Translations under genes and position numbers: made by a program
Notes under the pieces: generated by a model
The model's input: the letters and a program-made list of their open reading frames with translations, nothing else
What the model was told of the DNA's origin: nothing
Database searches by the model: none
Part shown: piece by piece, positions 26,398 through 35,902 of the stretch
Numbering within the stretch: the stretch's first letter is position 1
Layout of the letters: each line of letters starts with the position of its first letter
Source: Thalassospira profundimaris
Lineage (GTDB): Bacteria; Pseudomonadota; Alphaproteobacteria; Rhodospirillales; Thalassospiraceae
Length of the DNA: 47,218 nt
Direction: 5' to 3'
NCBI RefSeq assembly: GCF_003326675.1
Contig: NZ_JPWF01000022.1
Coordinates: forward strand, 1-47,218

Positions 26398-27503
26398 TCG
26401 CGACTAAGATTGGCAAAAAATCAGGGGTGCCAGATAATTACACGCGCCTTGGCGAATACATCGCAGCAGCCGAGGAGAAAGATGAGAAACTCCATCAGTT
26501 CTGGATCCGCAACTGCGATGCCGGCACAAATATCGAGGATCTAAATCTGGCCCTTCTGGAAGTCGAAGCGGTGCGGCGGCAAAAGCCCGATATTGCCGAC
26601 AAAACCTATCACCTTGTCGTTTCATTCCGGCCGGGTGATCAGGATAAACTAACCAAAGATGATCTGATGGCCATCGAGGCGGAATATGCCAAGGCACTTG
26701 GCTACGGCGATCATCAGCGTGTGGCGGGAACGCATATCAACACCGATAATTTCCACATGCATATTGCCTTTAACAAGGTGCATCCGGAAACGCTCAAGGT
26801 CATTACACCTCATAGAGACTTTAATATCCTCGCTAAGGTCTCGCGCGAGATGGAGAAGAAATACGGTCTCGCCATCGATCCTGGTATGACGGATGGCAAG
26901 GAGCGTGATCCAAACAAGCTCTCACCTGCTGCACGGAATTATGAAGCACATACCTGGCAGGAATCATTCCAGCGGCATGTATTGAAACATCGTGAGGAGA
27001 TACTGGAAGGGTTAGAAAAGGCAAACACCTGGCAGGAAGCGCACGAGGTTCTCTCTGGGTACGACATAAGCATCAAGCTACGTGGTAACGGTATGGTCCT
27101 TATGAGCCCGGATGGCCAAGCCATGAAGGCCAGTCAATTGGATCGATCTTGTAGCAAAAAAATGCTCGAAGAACGGTTTGGGGTGTTTGAGGCGAAGCAA
27201 GCAAAACCACACAAGAAAGACGTCAAACCGAAACGCCGTTATAAGCAGCGCCCGCTTGTTCGGCACAGCAACACCCTTACCCTTTGGCGACGTTACCTTG
27301 GCAAGCGCAAGGGCCTGCACCAACAGCCCGGCTTGATGGTACGGGCTTTACGAAATTGGAAGATGTTTTTGCTGATGGAGGCACATCAAGATCCACTTGC
27401 CATCGTCTTGATTACGGCCCATTACGAGGCACTAAAAATAGTTCTAAACAAGCCACAAATTTCCCGGTCGTCGTCTCACAACGTCTTTCACAGGAGTCAT
27501 TGA
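26394..27503 (+). CDS. MobP-family relaxase (TraI/NikB-like), probably C-terminally shortened
   Basis: The 369-residue relaxase cleaves one strand at nic and stays bound to the 5' end. The nucleophile is one of the N-terminal tyrosines Y16 or Y22 (NYTRLGEYI). The metal-binding motif is H114, D118, H121 and H123 in THINTDNFHMHIAFN. A conserved C-terminal stretch (LRNWKMFLLMEA) is seen, but the protein ends soon after in a Ser/His-rich tail, much shorter than RP4 TraI (about 730 residues). The shortening coincides with the junction to the restriction cargo. The nuclease domain is complete, so nicking is probably retained. Confidence 0.88.
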   Translation: MIATKIGKKSGVPDNYTRLGEYIAAAEEKDEKLHQFWIRNCDAGTNIEDLNLALLEVEAVRRQKPDIADKTYHLVVSFRPGDQDKLTKDDLMAIEAEYAKALGYGDHQRVAGTHINTDNFHMHIAFNKVHPETLKVITPHRDFNILAKVSREMEKKYGLAIDPGMTDGKERDPNKLSPAARNYEAHTWQESFQRHVLKHREEILEGLEKANTWQEAHEVLSGYDISIKLRGNGMVLMSPDGQAMKASQLDRSCSKKMLEERFGVFEAKQAKPHKKDVKPKRRYKQRPLVRHSNTLTLWRRYLGKRKGLHQQPGLMVRALRNWKMFLLMEAHQDPLAIVLITAHYEALKIVLNKPQISRSSSHNVFHRSH

Positions 27504-27567
27504 ATAGCCCTTGGAATTTGACCTGAGACCTGTAGTTTTTGTTGCAGGAGCTACTGAAACTAATGTT

Positions 27568-29421
27568 TCACTCTGGTCCAACGACTGATGGCACTCCAGC
27601 AGGTGCCAACATCTCTTCAAGCCAGTTGATTGTAGGGCCGCGTTCAGCACACCGAGTAAAGAAAGCGCGTTGCATTGCACGTGTGAAAGCAACAAAAAAG
27701 GATTTTAGTTCCTCATCGGAAGTTGGTTTCAGGCTCCACCAACTTTGTGAATCGAGACCAAGAAAAATCATGGTGTGAAACTCTAGCCCTTTGCTTTTGT
27801 GAACGGTCATCAGTGGCGTCTGCCCTACGCCCTCAAACCGATTGAGTACCTCGTCCCAGCTTTGGGCATTTTCAGAGCTTTCGTGGAGCAAGAGCCCAAA
27901 CCCAGTTTTCACGCGGGTGTAGTCTCGGTCGCGATTATATGCTGAAACTGCACTGCGAAAAACTTTTTCGTTAAGAAAATCTAGGGCTTTTTTGAAAACT
28001 TCGTCACAGCAGGCTTCGGAGGGTGCGTTTGCTCTCATGAAACATCTAAGGTCCAAGACAAACGCTTCAAGGTCAGCGAGGATCAAAGCTCCGCCGTCCT
28101 CATCTTCGGGTTCGATTCCCCGTAACGTTTCTTGAAGTTTGGTGGCAATCAGCCAGTCATCAGGAGATCGTTGACGTGCGCCAAGCTTTATTAGCGGAAG
28201 AACCGCTTCCGTCAGCTCTTCAGCCAGCAAGTCCTGAATGGCAATTTCTCCAACATTCCGTGCGACATTTCGCAGTATAAGACCTTTTCTCGCGAATATT
28301 GGTGAAAGCTCTGCTTCAACATCGTCAGCTCTCATCCGAACCAAAATTGCAACCTCATCTGGCGAAATTGTACCGGACCGCACCTGATTTGCGACCCAGT
28401 CGCTTATGCCCTCGCATTCTGCATCTGCTGTATCATAAGTCCAAATCGCTGCGATATCGTCGTCAATAGTTCTATCTGCTCTAGCCTGAACGACAGGTGT
28501 TTGGTCGTCAATGGCATGTGCTATGACTTGTTGGATGGCCACAAGATCTGCATGCGACCGCCAATTTGACAACAGTGCCACCTCAGTAGTCTGGAAGTCT
28601 GCCTCAAGGCGCTCAAAGCCATCCTTCATCGCCCCAGCCCAACCCATGATCCTTTGTTTATCATCACCGACAGCCGTCAACATGGCATTACTTCCTAGAA
28701 ACGCGGTAGTTAGAAGCTGGTACTGGGCATAGGTTGTGTCTTGAAACTCATCCAAAAAAATAAATGGGTAGGTCAATCGCAACGCACGACGAACTTGTTC
28801 GTTTTCTCTTAGTAAGAACTCGGCTAGACGATTGAGCATCGGGAACGCCAAAAGGCTATCGTTCGGATCGCGAAGCGACTTGTCCCAATATGCCTTTACC
28901 ATGCGTTTCCAACCATCCGAGAGGTCGGATTGATCGATCGGCAGGGCTGCATTCGTTATGTGGTAGGATAGCGTTTGACCCGACTGGTTCGGTGCACCTT
29001 GTACTCGCAAGAAATCATCCCAGTCACGTCGCCCTGGAAAAGCAATGCTGTAGGTAGGCGCAGGTGTATATGGAGCTGGAATGGCCGCCCCAAACCGATC
29101 AACCAAGCTTTTGGTGAAAGCGTCAAAGGTTAGAGAGTCGAAACGCCTTGCCATATCACTTGGGCAGCGCTGATGGACACGCTCAGCTAAGTTCTTAGCT
29201 GCATCTCTTTTGAAGCTAATGGCCAAAACCCTCTTTGGTGCAGGACATAGTCCCGTCTCTAAAAGGTAAGCTGCCTTCTGGGCAAGGAATTCGGTCTTTC
29301 CGGCTCCCGCACTGGCTACTACGGTAACGCTTTGGTTCGTCAGTCGTAGAGCGGTCATCGCTGCCGGTTCAAGCGCAGCAACCCCTTTTGGCGCCCAATC
29401 TTCTGCCGAGATAAAACTCAT
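27568..29421 (-). CDS. gajB: UvrD/Rep-family helicase, GajB-like
   Basis: The 617-residue superfamily 1 helicase shows motif I VASAGAGKT (about 35-43), motif Ia SLTFDAFT, motif II IFLDEFQDTT (221-230), motif III VGDDKQRIMGWAGA, motif IV LLSNWRSH, motif V TVHKSKGLEF and motif VI FFVAFTRAM. It overlaps the OLD-type nuclease gene by four bases. In Gabija systems GajB joins GajA to block phage DNA. The pairing is clear; equivalence to Gabija is inferred from gene order and domain types. It is the last gene of the five-gene minus-strand operon and faces the relaxase tail to tail. Confidence 0.82.
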   Translation of the reverse strand: MSFISAEDWAPKGVAALEPAAMTALRLTNQSVTVVASAGAGKTEFLAQKAAYLLETGLCPAPKRVLAISFKRDAAKNLAERVHQRCPSDMARRFDSLTFDAFTKSLVDRFGAAIPAPYTPAPTYSIAFPGRRDWDDFLRVQGAPNQSGQTLSYHITNAALPIDQSDLSDGWKRMVKAYWDKSLRDPNDSLLAFPMLNRLAEFLLRENEQVRRALRLTYPFIFLDEFQDTTYAQYQLLTTAFLGSNAMLTAVGDDKQRIMGWAGAMKDGFERLEADFQTTEVALLSNWRSHADLVAIQQVIAHAIDDQTPVVQARADRTIDDDIAAIWTYDTADAECEGISDWVANQVRSGTISPDEVAILVRMRADDVEAELSPIFARKGLILRNVARNVGEIAIQDLLAEELTEAVLPLIKLGARQRSPDDWLIATKLQETLRGIEPEDEDGGALILADLEAFVLDLRCFMRANAPSEACCDEVFKKALDFLNEKVFRSAVSAYNRDRDYTRVKTGFGLLLHESSENAQSWDEVLNRFEGVGQTPLMTVHKSKGLEFHTMIFLGLDSQSWWSLKPTSDEELKSFFVAFTRAMQRAFFTRCAERGPTINWLEEMLAPAGVPSVVGPE

Positions 29422-31424
29422 TGGTTTTCAACCTCGAGTGCTTCGGAAATTTTCTTTAGGAGTGCATTGAGCTCTTCTGGGCATTCATCGGAAAGATCAT
29501 CATCCTCGATTTTGGAAATTGCTGCCAAATGCGTATCAGGTTTACTCGCTTGCATGAAAAGATATGAATACCAAACAAAATCCAAATCAAATGCATCGGG
29601 ATAAAGCTCAGGCTTTCCGTTCTTCTTTAAGACAGTCTTCTTCCGTTTTGCAATCTGCTCAGCATTCGTCGAAGGCCCGTGGCCACCTGGATTATTCACG
29701 CGGTAGATATTTGGGAACGCCATCTCCATTGAAAAATCAATGTCGATAGGAAATGAATAGAACACATTCTTCTCGCGAAGCGCTTCGATCCAAGCGTCGC
29801 CTCGCAACGTTTCAGCATCCGCGTCAGGTTCGAACAAAGCAAATTCGTTATCTGTAATATCTGCCAAGTCGTCGACATCTATCGTCTCAGTCACGCTTGC
29901 AGCAATTGTATCAACCATGGACTCACCTACGTCCGCGAGCTCTGCAACGATGGTCCTCAAATTGTTTACCCCACCGTGCTGGCGTCCAAGGTCAAGATCG
30001 AGAAGTGTAGCATGGGGAATTTCGAGATCCTTTAACAAGCGCCAAAAATGGGAAACGTAACGCCCCCCGAGTGGCACGATAGGAACAAATGAACGATCTA
30101 AAGCAATGCCCTGCGCTTCCGCTATGCGGGGAAGTACTAACTGTTCGGAATCTCCCTCAGCAAGCACCACAAAACGAGCAAAATACAGTTCGGGATAAGC
30201 TCGAACAGCCAACCGTACATAGGCTCCAGCGTCACTTTCGCTTTCTGGCAATGTCAGTTCACGGACGTTGGAAATTGCCGTCATCTGATCTTGACGAAAG
30301 TACCGAATGCTCTCCGGCGTGACCCGTGACAGGATACTTGAACTGTGACTTGCTATCATGACTTGTGCGGTCGGCATTTGTCCAATGTCGGTCGCTAATT
30401 GCATTATCCGTGAGAGAAAAAATGGAGATAACGAATTTTCTGGCTCCTCAATCGCAAGAATAGTCAACGGAACCCGTCGCAATAGGGATTGATCAAACGG
30501 ACAATCCTCAGCCTCTAAGGCGGCCGCATCTTGTTCGACTTCTAAAGTGGCGGCAGTCAGAGCAATTTGGAACAAGGATTTTTGACCATCACTAAGGCGG
30601 TCCAATTCGCGTTCCAACCCGGCTTCATCTGGTCTGAACCTTACTTCAGCTTGACCGATCAAGGACTCGAAACGGCCTTCTACAAGACGCAACACTGGTT
30701 CGGTGTCGGTGTCGGCTGCATGGACTTGGGACCATCGATTCTGGAGTCTCTCCTTGATGAACTCGACAGGCTCTTCTGTTGAAAATTCTTCTTGAATGGC
30801 AGCTGTATTGGTTGCAACGGCTTCAGATAAATCCGTAGACCACTTTGCGGCCCGCCAAAGACGGCCACGCAATAGGGCTTTAACTTGATCGTTTGCACTT
30901 CGGTTTGCCGGAACATAGATCATCTGAACTGCGGAGCGATCTGTGGCCGACACTCTAGGGCAGTCTTCCCAAACATATTCCTCATCCATGCGGGTTATCC
31001 ATCGCATGTCTTCAACAACAGCTCCATCGGGCGTGCCATCTTCAACCCAAGTTGCTTGTAGTCTCACTCTTGCTTTAAGCGCAGTACCATCTTCAGTAGC
31101 GGCCATCTGGCGCCAAAACTCAGCTACCCCACCTGGATCATTTGCACCATCTTCGCCGAGTTCTGGGAATGCCAAAACCGCCTCGATGTAAAGCATCTTA
31201 CCATCTGCAATTTCACCATCATCTTTACCCAGATGAAAATCCGTCTTCAGGACGGAACGCTGACTTCGGTTGATACCAAATAAGCGAGACAATGCGACGA
31301 GAGCGGCTGTCTTACCCGACCCATTCCCGCCAATCATTGTGGTCACACTGTCGGTGAGCCTCAATGTCGTTTGCTCTTGACCAAAACACCTAAAATTAGA
31401 GAGTCTGAGTTCCTCAATAATCAT
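29418..31424 (-). CDS. gajA: OLD-family ATPase/Toprim endonuclease, GajA-like
   Basis: From ATG 31424 the protein has 668 residues. Its ABC-type ATPase part carries Walker A GGNGSGKT (32-39), the signature LSDGQKSLF (277-285), Walker B LAIEEPENSL (323-332) and the switch His in IASHSS (359-360). The Toprim nuclease follows with AEGD (E423 to D425) and DLDLG (D476, D478). A GGAGGGG site on the minus strand supports this start rather than an in-frame one at 31478. It overlaps the hsdR end by 11 bases. GajA is typically a little shorter (about 580 residues), so this may be a related class 2 OLD/UvrD pair. Confidence 0.85.
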   Translation of the reverse strand: MIIEELRLSNFRCFGQEQTTLRLTDSVTTMIGGNGSGKTAALVALSRLFGINRSQRSVLKTDFHLGKDDGEIADGKMLYIEAVLAFPELGEDGANDPGGVAEFWRQMAATEDGTALKARVRLQATWVEDGTPDGAVVEDMRWITRMDEEYVWEDCPRVSATDRSAVQMIYVPANRSANDQVKALLRGRLWRAAKWSTDLSEAVATNTAAIQEEFSTEEPVEFIKERLQNRWSQVHAADTDTEPVLRLVEGRFESLIGQAEVRFRPDEAGLERELDRLSDGQKSLFQIALTAATLEVEQDAAALEAEDCPFDQSLLRRVPLTILAIEEPENSLSPFFLSRIMQLATDIGQMPTAQVMIASHSSSILSRVTPESIRYFRQDQMTAISNVRELTLPESESDAGAYVRLAVRAYPELYFARFVVLAEGDSEQLVLPRIAEAQGIALDRSFVPIVPLGGRYVSHFWRLLKDLEIPHATLLDLDLGRQHGGVNNLRTIVAELADVGESMVDTIAASVTETIDVDDLADITDNEFALFEPDADAETLRGDAWIEALREKNVFYSFPIDIDFSMEMAFPNIYRVNNPGGHGPSTNAEQIAKRKKTVLKKNGKPELYPDAFDLDFVWYSYLFMQASKPDTHLAAISKIEDDDLSDECPEELNALLKKISEALEVENQ

Positions 31425-34400
31425 TGTAAACAACCCCTCCGGAGTAATGATTGGCTTGAGACCGCGCCTGCATTGCAAAAAAATCGAAAATTAGATCAGT
31501 CTTATTAACCAATTCTTCTTCGGAATAATCCTCAACCGGCAATCCCGTCCGATCATCATAGAGAAAATCATAGATTGACTGACGAAAACGGTCACGGGTC
31601 GATACCTTAGAGAAGATGTCCTGCACGTCCCGCATCTGCTTTTCGAGCTCTTTCAAAAGCGACACAGCGACCGACTTGATCTTCTTGATTTCAGCCTTCG
31701 AAAGGGCAGGCTTAAGCAGCATATCGAACACTGCGAGCTGCTCCTCGCTCTCAAGACCTTCTTTAACGTGGCGCTGCTGCTCTTCACTCATTTCAACTGA
31801 CAGTTTCATAAGAGCTTCAAAGGTCGCCTCGATGGTGTTCTTGTCTTTTTCCTTGTTGTAATCGCGAACAATCTCGTCAAAGCGTTCCTGAAAATCAACG
31901 CGCAGCGGATTTTGCATCAACATCTTACGCAGCCGATTTTCAACAACCGTCTTCATATCCTGAACATCTGAACGCTTGCTCTCACTCTTCGCGAACTCTT
32001 TGCGCAGCAGGTCAAAGTTGATCTTCGAGATATCAAAAACCTTGTCACCTGAATCTACGTCGGCCTTGACGTCGATGGCGTCACTAACAATCGCATTCAG
32101 TTTCTGGATTATTGCCGAAGTGTCGGCTTTCTGACGATCTTCCTGCAGGGTCTTATAGATGAAATTAATCGCCTCATAATCCGAGCGATAGGCTTGGACA
32201 CCTTCAAAAGTCAGACAAGCTTTGTATTTTCTGAATACAGATCGGGCTGAGATTTCAAACTTCTTGCGGCTCTCGTCATCAAGATTGACCGCTTCCTTGG
32301 CATCTACCAGTGCCTTGATCTTCGCAAAACCGGTTGTTGTACGCAACATATCAAGCTCAAAGCCGTTATCCTGAAGGAGTTTGCGGGCAAAACCGATTGC
32401 GCCTGACAATTCCCCCAGCAGTTCTTCTTCCGGATGTAGCGGGTCTTTCTCTGGTCCCTCGCCGTCAAAACCGTCTTCTCCCGAATGCCCCGCGAAGGTC
32501 GCCAGTGCCTTTCTAAGGTTCTTGAGGATACCGCAATAGTCGACAATCAGACCGTTATTCTTGCCCTCTTTCACACGGTTAGCGCGGGCAATTGCTTGCA
32601 TCAACGTGTGGGCCTGAAGCGGCTTGTCGAGGTAAAGCGTCGAGAGTGACGGCACATCAAAACCTGTCAGCCACATAGCGCACACGATCACCACACGAAA
32701 TGGATGATTTTCGCGCTTGAAGGCAGTTTCAAGATCCAGCCGCTTGCCATCTTCCAGAATGAATCCTTCTTTCATGAGTTTGCGATGCGGCCCGATATCA
32801 AGGCCCCATTTGCGGAACCGATCCACTTCGCCCTGCTCGTCGCTAACCACAACCGCAATTTCGGTTTCACGCATCCAGGAAAGATGTCGTTCCCGACCCA
32901 AAAGATCCTGATCATCGCGCGCATTTTTCAGGTCGGCTTCCAGCGACGCTATGAGAGACTGCCATGCTTCCTTGATAAAGCCATGCATCCGAACCGCAGT
33001 GATCTTGTCAATCGTGACGAACATCGCCTTACCCGTTTCCCAATTGGTCGAGTAATGGCTCGCAAAGTCATGAGCGATATGACGCAAACGTTTTTCTGCC
33101 GTGACGACGTGATACTCGCGTTTCATCTCGTCTTCGAGCTTCGCCGCAACATCTGCATCTTCAATTTCCGCAGCCTCAATTACTGCAGCAAGTTTTTCGT
33201 TCAGCCCTTCGACTGTAAGGCCCAGTTTGTCGCCGCGCGCATCGTAATATAGCGGTAAGGTCGCGTTATCTTGGATCGCCTTTTGGAAGTCATAGGTCGA
33301 CACGTACCCGCCAAACACGCGCTGGGTAATCTCGTCACTGGTGAAAAGTGGTGTGCCGGTAAACCCGATATAGCTGGCATTCGGCAACGCATCACGCATG
33401 TTCATTGCCAACGTTCCATATTGGCTACGGTGCGCTTCATCCGTCATGACAATGATGTTGTCGCGGGTCGAATATTCCTGCCCGTCTTCGATCTTCTGGT
33501 TAAACCTGTGAATCAACGAAAAGATAAAAGCCTTCTGCTCGCCCAAGTATTCCTTGAGCATCTTGCCGCTTTCAGCCCGACATGGGTCCTTGTCATTATT
33601 CACAAGCCCTACACCCGCGAAGGTTTTGTAAATCTGATTATCTAGGTCCAAACGGTCCGTCAGCACCAGAAAGGTAAAGTTTCCACCAAGCTTTCTACGC
33701 ACCTTTTGTGCAAAAAAGGCCATCGAATAGGACTTTCCCGATCCTTGCGTATGCCAAAACACACCAAGTTTTCCGTGCTGTTTTTTGCGATCAATGACGG
33801 ACTGCAATGCACGATTGACACCAAGATACTGATGGTTTCGCGCAACAATCTTGATGAGCTTGCCCGTGCTGTCATCAAACAATGTGAAGTTTTCAAAGAT
33901 ATCCAGGAAGTTTTCCCGTTTGCAGACGCCTTTGAGCAAGGTTTCCATCTGCACAACGCCCTTGTCACCCTCTGCCAGACGCTTCCAATCACTGAAATGC
34001 TCATACTTTGCCGTGATAGAGCCAATCTTAGCCCTCTCACCATTGCCAAACATCACAACTGCATTGAAATGGAAAAGCTGCGGGATCGTGTCCATATAGT
34101 CGCGGAAATTGCCTTCATAGGCACGACGCAAAGACTTGTCCTGACGCTTCAGCTCGACAAACAGCAAAGGCAACCCATTCACAAATCCAACTACATCCGG
34201 TCGACGGCGGTGCCCATTGGGACCACGGACCCACATTTCGCGAACGCAGAGGAAATGATTGTTATCGATGTCTTTGTAATCAAAGACCTTCAGACGACTT
34301 TTCTTGATTTCTCCGTCTTTTTTATAACTGGCCAGCACTCCATCGCGGATTAGTTCATATTTCTCACGATTGGTCTGAACGATAGATTGGAAACCAAGCG

Positions 34401-34641
34401 TATCTGTGATCTGGCGGAGTGCTGAGCTATAGGCCTCATCAGGCAGACCCGGATTTAGGCGAACCAGCGCTTCGCCCAGATGACGGGTAAGAACGACATC
34501 CCGGTCTGATTTCCGGCCCAGTGTTCCTTCCGGACCAAAAATCTCGGTGTTGAACGTAAAGATGTTGTCCCATCCCAGGTCATCCTGCAAATAGGATGCA
34601 AGCGTTTCCTGGGCCAATCTGTCTTCGGTAAAATCGTTCAT
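31414..34641 (-). CDS. hsdR: Type I restriction enzyme R subunit
   Basis: HsdR is the ATP-driven translocase and nuclease of the type I complex. The 1075-residue protein has the PD-ExK nuclease (D149 in RRRPDVVGF, E163 and K165 in FVELKR), Walker A QGSGKS (299-304), DEAH at 401-404, FTGTPLF and the helicase C-terminal motifs (VVIVCAMWLTGFDVP, AIARANR), then the long helical C-terminus that binds HsdM. ATG 34641 has a GGAAG site and lies four bases after the hsdS stop; an in-frame start at 34665 has no such site. No break is seen, so the gene appears functional. Confidence 0.95.
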   Translation of the reverse strand: MNDFTEDRLAQETLASYLQDDLGWDNIFTFNTEIFGPEGTLGRKSDRDVVLTRHLGEALVRLNPGLPDEAYSSALRQITDTLGFQSIVQTNREKYELIRDGVLASYKKDGEIKKSRLKVFDYKDIDNNHFLCVREMWVRGPNGHRRRPDVVGFVNGLPLLFVELKRQDKSLRRAYEGNFRDYMDTIPQLFHFNAVVMFGNGERAKIGSITAKYEHFSDWKRLAEGDKGVVQMETLLKGVCKRENFLDIFENFTLFDDSTGKLIKIVARNHQYLGVNRALQSVIDRKKQHGKLGVFWHTQGSGKSYSMAFFAQKVRRKLGGNFTFLVLTDRLDLDNQIYKTFAGVGLVNNDKDPCRAESGKMLKEYLGEQKAFIFSLIHRFNQKIEDGQEYSTRDNIIVMTDEAHRSQYGTLAMNMRDALPNASYIGFTGTPLFTSDEITQRVFGGYVSTYDFQKAIQDNATLPLYYDARGDKLGLTVEGLNEKLAAVIEAAEIEDADVAAKLEDEMKREYHVVTAEKRLRHIAHDFASHYSTNWETGKAMFVTIDKITAVRMHGFIKEAWQSLIASLEADLKNARDDQDLLGRERHLSWMRETEIAVVVSDEQGEVDRFRKWGLDIGPHRKLMKEGFILEDGKRLDLETAFKRENHPFRVVIVCAMWLTGFDVPSLSTLYLDKPLQAHTLMQAIARANRVKEGKNNGLIVDYCGILKNLRKALATFAGHSGEDGFDGEGPEKDPLHPEEELLGELSGAIGFARKLLQDNGFELDMLRTTTGFAKIKALVDAKEAVNLDDESRKKFEISARSVFRKYKACLTFEGVQAYRSDYEAINFIYKTLQEDRQKADTSAIIQKLNAIVSDAIDVKADVDSGDKVFDISKINFDLLRKEFAKSESKRSDVQDMKTVVENRLRKMLMQNPLRVDFQERFDEIVRDYNKEKDKNTIEATFEALMKLSVEMSEEQQRHVKEGLESEEQLAVFDMLLKPALSKAEIKKIKSVAVSLLKELEKQMRDVQDIFSKVSTRDRFRQSIYDFLYDDRTGLPVEDYSEEELVNKTDLIFDFFAMQARSQANHYSGGVVYNDY

Positions 34642-34645
34642 CAGT

Positions 34646-35902
34646 TCAGACTTCCAACCTCCCATCCATGAGGCGTGGTAGTAAAAGATCTCGGGCTCTG
34701 GCTAACTGGTCCGATTGAGATGCCAATATTTCAATCTGCTTTCTGATCGTCCCCGCCAAATCGACGAAGTCGGTTTGCAGGTGGTTCGGGGCGCAAAGGA
34801 TTGGGACATTTTTCAGAGCACCAGCGCTCAAGTTCAGCATTGTTGAACCTCGCGCCTGATTAGCGATAAATCCGGCAGTAGATGCCGACCCGAGAGTTTC
34901 AAAAAGATACAGTGGTCTTATTTTATTAGCATCAGGTCTAATGCGAAGGCATCCAGTACCACAGAAAAAGCCGTCTTCAGGTTCACCAATTAATGCGCGG
35001 CGACCAATATCGCCGCGGCGTCCATAAACGATATCACCAACAGACATCACGTGCCGACCAAGCTCGTGAGCTTTTTCTTCTGGTATTCGTGCTATTGTAT
35101 CGGTGGATATTCGAAAACCCTTTAGGTCCTTGGGCATAACGACCGGCACGCCCTCAAAAGTGTAGTCTGATTGATGCAATTGACTGCCAAACGGACCAGT
35201 CTGAATTCCGTTTTTGCCAACACAGAGTTCAGGAAGCAGGCGAATGCTCCACCCCTCCGGCACGCCGTCGATGATTTTGACGTGTTCGTGGCCGGGAAAG
35301 CGGAAATGGACAAACCATTCGCGATATAAAAGCCGCACCGCTTCCTCCAACAACGCAATCCGTCGCCGGTTGTTCTCGATCAGCTCGTCATAGGCTGAGA
35401 GAGCAGAGGCGATGCGTTTTTGGGATGCAAGGTCGGGAACTTTAACTCGGCAGGCCAATATTCGATTTGGGCTGGTATGTCGAACTGTTGCGCCACTCGC
35501 TGAACCTCGAATTTGCCCTCTATAATCATGGGTATTAAAAAGATGGTAGAAGAAACCTTTATCAGCCTCAACTCCCTCTTTCAGAGTAACTAGGCCAAGC
35601 CTCTGGTTGTGGAGATAAATGTTATCCTCTGGGATCACGAATGATCCGCCCAACACTGGAGCAGTACCCACTAAGTCAGTCATTACGACTAAAAGATCGC
35701 CTTTCTTAAGCAAATACCCCTTAGGTACCTCACCGGTATAGCGTTTCTCCTTGTCGCCTTTCGCTTTGAATCCACCATCATTATGACAGTTTCCCGGGGT
35801 CAAGACGACGTACTCTCCGTCATTTCTGAAGAATTCACCTTTGAATGCAAACCCATGTTTGATTTCGACAAATTCACCAATTGTTGTCTCAACCCAACTC
35901 AT
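34646..35902 (-). CDS. hsdS: Type I restriction enzyme specificity subunit
   Basis: The 418-residue subunit chooses the bipartite DNA target. Two target-recognition domains (about 1-150 and 210-370) are separated by the conserved helical spacer (IASALSAYDELIENNRRRIA, followed by LLYREWF) and followed by a second spacer ending in LLLPRLMDGRLEV. It overlaps hsdM by four bases. The recognition sequence cannot be predicted from this reading. Confidence 0.93.
   Translation of the reverse strand: MSWVETTIGEFVEIKHGFAFKGEFFRNDGEYVVLTPGNCHNDGGFKAKGDKEKRYTGEVPKGYLLKKGDLLVVMTDLVGTAPVLGGSFVIPEDNIYLHNQRLGLVTLKEGVEADKGFFYHLFNTHDYRGQIRGSASGATVRHTSPNRILACRVKVPDLASQKRIASALSAYDELIENNRRRIALLEEAVRLLYREWFVHFRFPGHEHVKIIDGVPEGWSIRLLPELCVGKNGIQTGPFGSQLHQSDYTFEGVPVVMPKDLKGFRISTDTIARIPEEKAHELGRHVMSVGDIVYGRRGDIGRRALIGEPEDGFFCGTGCLRIRPDANKIRPLYLFETLGSASTAGFIANQARGSTMLNLSAGALKNVPILCAPNHLQTDFVDLAGTIRKQIEILASQSDQLARARDLLLPRLMDGRLEV

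Noticed and set aside
27284..27526. Plus-strand +1 frame continuing the relaxase after a frameshift
   Set aside because: The native frame keeps a relaxase-like stretch (LRNWKMFLLMEA) beyond the supposed shift, so no frameshift is needed.
27555..27570. TGAAAC-TAAT-GTTTCA hairpin as a terminator between the relaxase and helicase genes
   Set aside because: The stem is only six AT-rich base pairs and no T-run follows on either strand.
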